Part shown: one piece after another, positions 29,816 to 34,022 of the stretch
Numbering within the stretch: the stretch's first letter is position 1
Layout of the letters: each line of letters begins with the position of its first letter
From: an uncultured Eubacteriales bacterium
Lineage (GTDB): Bacteria; Bacillota; Clostridia; Oscillospirales; CAG-272
Direction of reading: 5' to 3'
NCBI GenBank assembly: GCA_934447715.1
Contig: CAKSER010000017.1
Location: 1 to 34,022 of the forward strand
Length of the DNA stretch: 34,022 nt
The notes under the pieces: model-generated
Databases searched by the model: none
The model's input: the letters and a program-made list of their open reading frames with translations, nothing else
What the model was told of the DNA's origin: nothing
Position numbers and translations under genes: made by a program

Positions 29816-31408
29816 ATGAATCTGAACAGCTTATCTATTCACGAAAAGGTATGCCAAACGATGATCGTAAAGGCAGACCCTAAAAAGCATATACGTCTTT
29901 ACGGAAGCATAAAGGGCTTTCTTGAAAAATACCCGGTCGGAGGAATATTTATCGGAACCGAAATGTTTCTTTCGGGAGACTTTGATCTTGACGGGATCAG
30001 AAAAACTATAGAGGAGTATCAACGATATTCAAAGGTGCCGCTCCTTGTCGCAGCGGATGCGGAAAGAGGCATCAGCTTTCTTCCGGGCAATTTCACAGAC
30101 TATCCCCCATGCATGGCACTCGGCTCGGCAAAGGACAGTGAGCTTGCATATAACTACGGTGCAGCTATTGCAAAGGAGGCAAGAACCGTCGGAATCAACT
30201 GGACATTTGCGCCGGTCTGCGACCTCAATATAAACAGATATAACGAAATTGTAGGCGTAAGAAGTATTTCAAATGATCCGAATCTTTCATCCGAAATGCT
30301 TAAAAGCGAAATTGAGGGCTTTGCCGAAAACGGCGTTCTTACAACAGGAAAGCATTTCCCCGGAGACGGCTGCGATGTAAGAAACCAGCATATCGTAGGC
30401 TCTGTAAACAACCTTTCAAAAGAGGAATGGATGAATACCTACGGCAGGGTTTATAAAGCCGTGTTTGATGCCGGACTTGCTTCTGTAATGGTGGGACATA
30501 TATCGGTCCCGGCATTTCAAAACGACTCGGTAAACGGCATCTATCCTCCGGCGACACTTTCAAAGGATGCAATCGGGCTTCTTAAAAACACTCTTTGCTT
30601 CAAGGGTGCGACAATCACCGACGCAATGGACATGGGCGGCTTTGTGCGCTTCAGATTCAGCAGAAAAGATGCCGAGCTTGAAGCCTTTAAATCCGGAATT
30701 GACATGATGCTGTGGCCGAGAGACGAAACGGCGGATCTGATCGAAAATGCAATCGAAAGCGGCGACATTCCGCTTTCAAGGCTCAACGACGCAATAGACA
30801 GAATCGCATTCATGAAGGGCAAGCTTGAAGAGTTCGGCTTCGGCGCAGAAGAAAATACCGATCCGGAATTTTCAAAAGAGACGGCAGACAGCCTTGCAGA
30901 CAGGGCTTCGACGCTTGTAAGTAACTCGCTTGGTCTGCTGCCTCTAAGTAAGGACAAGATAAAAAAGATAAGAATCGTTACAGCATCCGAATGCTTTCTC
31001 TGCTCACCCGAGGAGGCAGAGAGCGCAACCCTAAAAAAAACCGAAAAGATCGCTTCTATGTTTGAAAAGCGCGGTGCTAAGGTCGATATTAAAACAAAGT
31101 GGGATGTCTATCTTTCCGACTATGAGGCAGGAGAAATCGACTGCGATTATGACCTGATCCTCTATCTTGCATTTGCAAATTCCGCTCTGCCGATGTACTC
31201 AAGAGAGCTTGTAAATCTTCACTCTGCGCAGAGGTTCGACAATGACAAAACAATTGTCATGGTAATAGGTACTCCCCATTATCTTAAGGAATACTTCCCT
31301 GTTGCAGAAAGTGCAATTCATACCTATGATAACGAGCGCTGCCTTGAGGCTGCTGTCGCTTCGATCTACGGCGAAAAGCCGTGGCTCGGCTCGCTTCCGA
31401 TTGCCTAA
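29816..31408 (+). CDS. glycoside hydrolase family 3, beta-N-acetylhexosaminidase-like (530 aa)
   Basis: GH3 N-terminal barrel: AADAERG, the substrate-binding motif GKHFPGDG (178-185) followed by a QH pair at 191-192, and the catalytic nucleophile in ITDAMDM (Asp269). The C-terminal part (about 385-530) is an alpha/beta sandwich. NagZ-like enzymes of this group remove N-acetylglucosamine from muropeptides or glycoconjugates using a His/Asp pair on the flexible loop; here the loop around 186-192 differs from NagZ (CDVRNQH), so exact specificity is open. No signal peptide. The ATG follows CCGGAGG. Terminated by the hairpin at 31429. Confidence 0.9.
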   Translation: MNLNSLSIHEKVCQTMIVKADPKKHIRLYGSIKGFLEKYPVGGIFIGTEMFLSGDFDLDGIRKTIEEYQRYSKVPLLVAADAERGISFLPGNFTDYPPCMALGSAKDSELAYNYGAAIAKEARTVGINWTFAPVCDLNINRYNEIVGVRSISNDPNLSSEMLKSEIEGFAENGVLTTGKHFPGDGCDVRNQHIVGSVNNLSKEEWMNTYGRVYKAVFDAGLASVMVGHISVPAFQNDSVNGIYPPATLSKDAIGLLKNTLCFKGATITDAMDMGGFVRFRFSRKDAELEAFKSGIDMMLWPRDETADLIENAIESGDIPLSRLNDAIDRIAFMKGKLEEFGFGAEENTDPEFSKETADSLADRASTLVSNSLGLLPLSKDKIKKIRIVTASECFLCSPEEAESATLKKTEKIASMFEKRGAKVDIKTKWDVYLSDYEAGEIDCDYDLILYLAFANSALPMYSRELVNLHSAQRFDNDKTIVMVIGTPHYLKEYFPVAESAIHTYDNERCLEAAVASIYGEKPWLGSLPIA

Positions 31409-31428
31409 ATAAGCCGCTTATAAAAAAT

Positions 31429-31469
31429 CAGAGCCGTAAGGCACCCAAAAAAGGCGCGATACGGCTCTG
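31429..31469. terminator. bidirectional terminator
   Basis: CAGAGCCGTA pairs with TACGGCTCTG with A-run and T-run on the two sides, between the converging GH3 gene and the beta-lactamase-like gene. Confidence 0.9.
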
Positions 31470-31493
31470 TTTTATTTTAGAATTTAAAAGGAT

Positions 31494-32741
31494 TCAGCTG
31501 ATCTTATAAAGATTTGCATGCAGCTCGTCGATAAGCTTTACCGCCTTGTTAAGAAAGCTGTTTACCTCGGCTCCGCCGAGATCGTAATTTGTCATTACGG
31601 TAATAATGTACGGATGCTCGTCATATACAATTGCCCAGTCGTTGTATGAACCGGTGTCCCATCCGTATTTGTGTGCAACAGATCTGCCCTTTAAGACATC
31701 CGGAATGATCTTCGTGTAGCTTGAATTAAGAAGCCAGCTTTTAAAATCCGCCGAATGTGTGCCGCCGCTTTCGATATAGCTGTATATCGCCTTCATGACC
31801 TTTCCGGCGTCCGGAGCGGTTGCGGCACCGACATCCTTTTTTATCGACTGCGCACCGACAGAGGTTGCAACCGACAAAACCTTTCCGGCACCGTATTCCT
31901 TTACAAGCTGCTTATACGCAACACAGTCGCTGTACATAATCATGTACTTTATCAGCTCATAATTTGTAAGCTCCGTTCCGTAGTCCATCGCCTTGATTTT
32001 CCCGGTGCCCGAATTATAATCCTTTTCAGTATAGGTATAAATATTACCAAGCGACTGCTCTGCGCTCTTGTCAAGAAAAATTCCGAGAGCGAGCGGAGCC
32101 TTTATGCAGCTGGCGGATCTGATGACGGTATCCGAGCCGAAGGAATATGTGTATCCGGTTTCGATATCCTCAAAATAGACAGAAATTTTCGCATCCTCAT
32201 AGGTATATGACTTATTACCGTCCTCGTTGGCATTCTCGACCTTTCTCTTCGGCGCTTCGTTTTCAAGAAGATTGTTTAGCTTTTCGACAAGCTCCTTCTG
32301 CGCTTCAAGATCTATATTTGCATTTTTTTCATAAACTTCAAGCTGCTTTTTGAGCTCTTCGATTTCCCCGTTCTTTTTTTCAAGCTCGGAATTTGCCGCT
32401 TCAAGCTCGTTTTCAAGACTCTTTAATCTGTCGGAATCCGAAAGTTCCTCGATCTCCTTTTTAAGCTTTTCAAGCTCCTTTAAAAGAGCCGCCTTTTCCT
32501 CGTTTGCCTTTGTATAGCTTTCGTAAAGCTCGTTATACCTGCCTTCATCCGAGGAATTTGACAGCTTGACATAGAAAAGCGCGGTAAGAGCAACAGACAG
32601 TGCGGTGATTACCGCAAGAATAATACAGATCGCAAAAAGATAGCTGTTGCTTTTCGATTTTTTGCGCTTTTTTGCTTTTTTGCGCACCGGATAAGAATCG
32701 TTTTCGCTGTCGATTCCGTATCTGTTTCTGTTTTCGTTCAA
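31494..32741 (-). CDS. membrane-anchored coiled-coil serine hydrolase, class A beta-lactamase-like (415 aa)
   Basis: Order of parts: basic cytoplasmic tail (1-33, KKAKKRKKSKSN), one transmembrane helix (34-58), a long coiled coil (about 68-165, heptads of Leu, Glu and Lys) and a beta-lactamase2 domain (about 178-415). Active-site motifs: SCIK (Ser211, Lys214), SDC (271-273) where class A enzymes have SDN, and HKYG (357-360) in place of KTG. The changed motifs point to a non-classical enzyme or a binding protein acting on peptidoglycan rather than a resistance beta-lactamase. TTG start with GGAGG 7 nt before it. Convergent with the GH3 gene. Confidence 0.85.
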   Translation of the reverse strand: MNENRNRYGIDSENDSYPVRKKAKKRKKSKSNSYLFAICIILAVITALSVALTALFYVKLSNSSDEGRYNELYESYTKANEEKAALLKELEKLKKEIEELSDSDRLKSLENELEAANSELEKKNGEIEELKKQLEVYEKNANIDLEAQKELVEKLNNLLENEAPKRKVENANEDGNKSYTYEDAKISVYFEDIETGYTYSFGSDTVIRSASCIKAPLALGIFLDKSAEQSLGNIYTYTEKDYNSGTGKIKAMDYGTELTNYELIKYMIMYSDCVAYKQLVKEYGAGKVLSVATSVGAQSIKKDVGAATAPDAGKVMKAIYSYIESGGTHSADFKSWLLNSSYTKIIPDVLKGRSVAHKYGWDTGSYNDWAIVYDEHPYIITVMTNYDLGGAEVNSFLNKAVKLIDELHANLYKIS

Positions 32742-32829
32742 TACTATACCTCCGAATCATTATTCAAGTTGTATTTTTGTTTTGACCAACCTTCATATCC
32801 GCTGCTTTCCTGTCGGTTTGATGGTCAGA

Positions 32830-33687
32830 TTAGCAGTATTCTTTTACAGGCTCTGCTGCATGAGTGACAAAGCCACACTTTGTAAGCTGATCGGCGGCAA
32901 TATCTGCCTCCTGCTTCGTTTTAAAAACACCGAAGGTTGCAAGTCCGCTTCCGCTCATCATCGCTTTGAAAGCGCCGAGGGATTTTATAAGCTCCTTAAG
33001 TTTAAAAAGCCTGTCATTATAAAGCTGCTCAAAGCAGTTGTACATGTATCCGGATATTTTTTCAATGTCATCCTTTGCCTCAAGACCCGAAATAAGCTTA
33101 TCGAACAGCTCATCCTTTGCGTCTGTTCCGGTAAGATCAAGCCTTCTGTATGCCTCGGCTGTGGAAAACTTTCCTTTTACCTCGGTTATCGTAAAAAAGC
33201 AGCCCTCAAGAGGTGAAAGAGGCTCAATAAGCTCACCGATTCCCTCTGCCCTCGCGGTTCCTCCGCAGACACAGAACGGAACATCCGCCCCTATTTTAAG
33301 TGCAATTTTCCTAAGCTCAAAAACAGAAAAGGGATATTCAAACAGCTCGTTAAGTCCTCGCAAAACCGCAGCCGCATCCGCACTTCCTCCGCCGAGCCCC
33401 GCGGTCATCGGAATGCTTTTTTTCAGGGTTATTTTTACTCCGTAGCTTTTTTTCAGCCTTTCAAAAAACCTCTCTGCCGCAATATAGCAAAGATTATCCT
33501 GCTTTTTGATATTTTCACTGTCGGATAATACTATTCCCCCGCCGAAAACCGATTCAATCGCTACAATGTCGGAAAGAGAAACAGTCTGCATTACCGAACG
33601 GATATTATGATACCCGTCATCGCGCCTGCCTGTGACATCGAGAAACAGATTCAGCTTTGCATATGCATTTTTTACGGTACTTTTCAT
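32830..33687 (-). CDS. ispE: 4-diphosphocytidyl-2-C-methyl-D-erythritol kinase (285 aa)
   Basis: GHMP kinase of the MEP isoprenoid pathway. The N-terminal AKLNLFLDVTGRRDDGYH and the ATP-binding glycine-rich loop PMTAGLGGGSADAAA (93-107) are diagnostic, as are GADVPFC and the C-terminal MSGSGLATFGVF. Full family length. It phosphorylates CDP-ME at the 2-hydroxyl. Its start overlaps the stop of the upstream ferredoxin gene (ATGA at 33684-33687), so the two are coupled. The organism therefore makes isoprenoids by the MEP route. Confidence 0.97.
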   Translation of the reverse strand: MKSTVKNAYAKLNLFLDVTGRRDDGYHNIRSVMQTVSLSDIVAIESVFGGGIVLSDSENIKKQDNLCYIAAERFFERLKKSYGVKITLKKSIPMTAGLGGGSADAAAVLRGLNELFEYPFSVFELRKIALKIGADVPFCVCGGTARAEGIGELIEPLSPLEGCFFTITEVKGKFSTAEAYRRLDLTGTDAKDELFDKLISGLEAKDDIEKISGYMYNCFEQLYNDRLFKLKELIKSLGAFKAMMSGSGLATFGVFKTKQEADIAADQLTKCGFVTHAAEPVKEYC

Positions 33688-34022
33688 TTGAACACCTTGT
33701 AGATAATGCTCTTTTTGATCTTGACTGCCTTAAAGGTGCAAAGCTCCTGGCAGCAATAGCATTTAATGCAGTTTTCCTTTATGATTTTTGCCTTTTTGTC
33801 CTTTAAAACAATCGTTTTCCTCGGGCAGCTTCTGACACACAGTCCGCAGCCCCTGCATGCTGCTCTGTCGATTACCGGCCTCGGCTGCAGAAAAGGAGGA
33901 ATAAGATCGAATCTTTTTGAAAGCTTTGTATCCGGCGGAACAAAATCGGGGATTCGAATATCCTCCACCCTCTCCCCGATAATTTCAAGTTCCTTATAGC
34001 TTGACGGGCACAGACCTCTTTC
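33684..34022 (-). CDS. DUF362-type protein with C-terminal 2x[4Fe-4S] ferredoxin domain, partial (5' end outside the window)
   Basis: The frame is open from the right edge to the stop at 33684 and covers the last 112 residues. ELEIIGERVEDIRIPDFVPP matches the end of DUF362 proteins; the rest is a bacterial ferredoxin domain with CRGCGLCVRSCP and CIKCYCCQELC, two [4Fe-4S] clusters. A GTG inside the frame could be mistaken for a start. DUF362/ferredoxin proteins are common in anaerobes; their electron partners are unknown. The ATGA overlap with ispE is a conserved style of coupling but gives no clear functional link. Confidence 0.85.
   Translation of the reverse strand, partial: ERGLCPSSYKELEIIGERVEDIRIPDFVPPDTKLSKRFDLIPPFLQPRPVIDRAACRGCGLCVRSCPRKTIVLKDKKAKIIKENCIKCYCCQELCTFKAVKIKKSIIYKVFK

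Noticed and set aside
31494..32741. Antibiotic-resistance beta-lactamase
   Set aside because: SDN and KTG motifs are altered, and the protein is a membrane-anchored coiled-coil protein.

Overview
The window looks like a chromosomal segment of a gut-type anaerobic Clostridia (Bacillota, Eubacteriales; Oscillospiraceae/Lachnospiraceae-like). The signs are sigma-A promoters of TTGACA-N17-TATAAT type, GGAGG ribosome binding sites, many TTG starts, lipoproteins with short SxC lipoboxes, an MEP-pathway ispE, a DUF362 ferredoxin protein and a YD-repeat (RHS) giant protein without outer-membrane components. Species cannot be fixed from the sequence alone.

Layout. (1) 1-4700 is an accessory 'graveyard and cassette' region: four small minus-strand genes for lipoproteins or membrane-anchored proteins. 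They are separated by hairpin terminators, arrays of a 14-bp self-palindromic repeat (TGCGTATACGCANN) and a repeated 43-bp promoter-proximal block. That block is a decayed copy of part of the rhs core gene further right; other rhs scraps lie at 1-80, 2632-2763 and 4429-4467. (2) 4705-17828 is one long minus-strand operon with overlapping or tightly spaced genes: DeoR-like HTH regulator, PF14907-type nucleotidyltransferase, thymidylate-kinase-like P-loop kinase, acyl carrier protein, papain-fold/BtrH_N-like protein, AMP-forming acyl-ligase, CYTH-domain protein, a DNRLRE-type protein, a 1999-aa RHS protein with a caspase-like (His/Cys) C-terminal tip, and a membrane-anchored immunity candidate. 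(3) 17956-18757 holds a Com-like zinc-ribbon gene and an XRE regulator gene driven by two face-to-face promoters with shared operator half-sites. (4) 18982-24634 is an MMPL transport operon (DUF308, MMPL, XXXLXXG heptad-repeat protein) beside a TetR gene. (5) 24847-34022 is ordinary chromosome: tRNA-Arg(ACG), alpha/beta hydrolase, two lipoproteins, rarA, a GH3 glycosidase, a coiled-coil serine beta-lactamase-like protein, ispE and a partial DUF362 ferredoxin protein.

How it may work together. The RHS protein lacks a signal peptide, yet is co-transcribed with a full acyl-activation set (ligase, carrier, papain-fold transferase candidate) and with a short relative of its own N-terminal region. 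I infer a polymorphic-toxin system whose product, or a partner, is chemically modified or exported by these enzymes; this combination is not one I recognise as described. Downstream, the cassette genes look like orphan immunity or accessory genes left by repeated replacement of rhs tips. Their promoters appear to be recycled rhs coding sequence.
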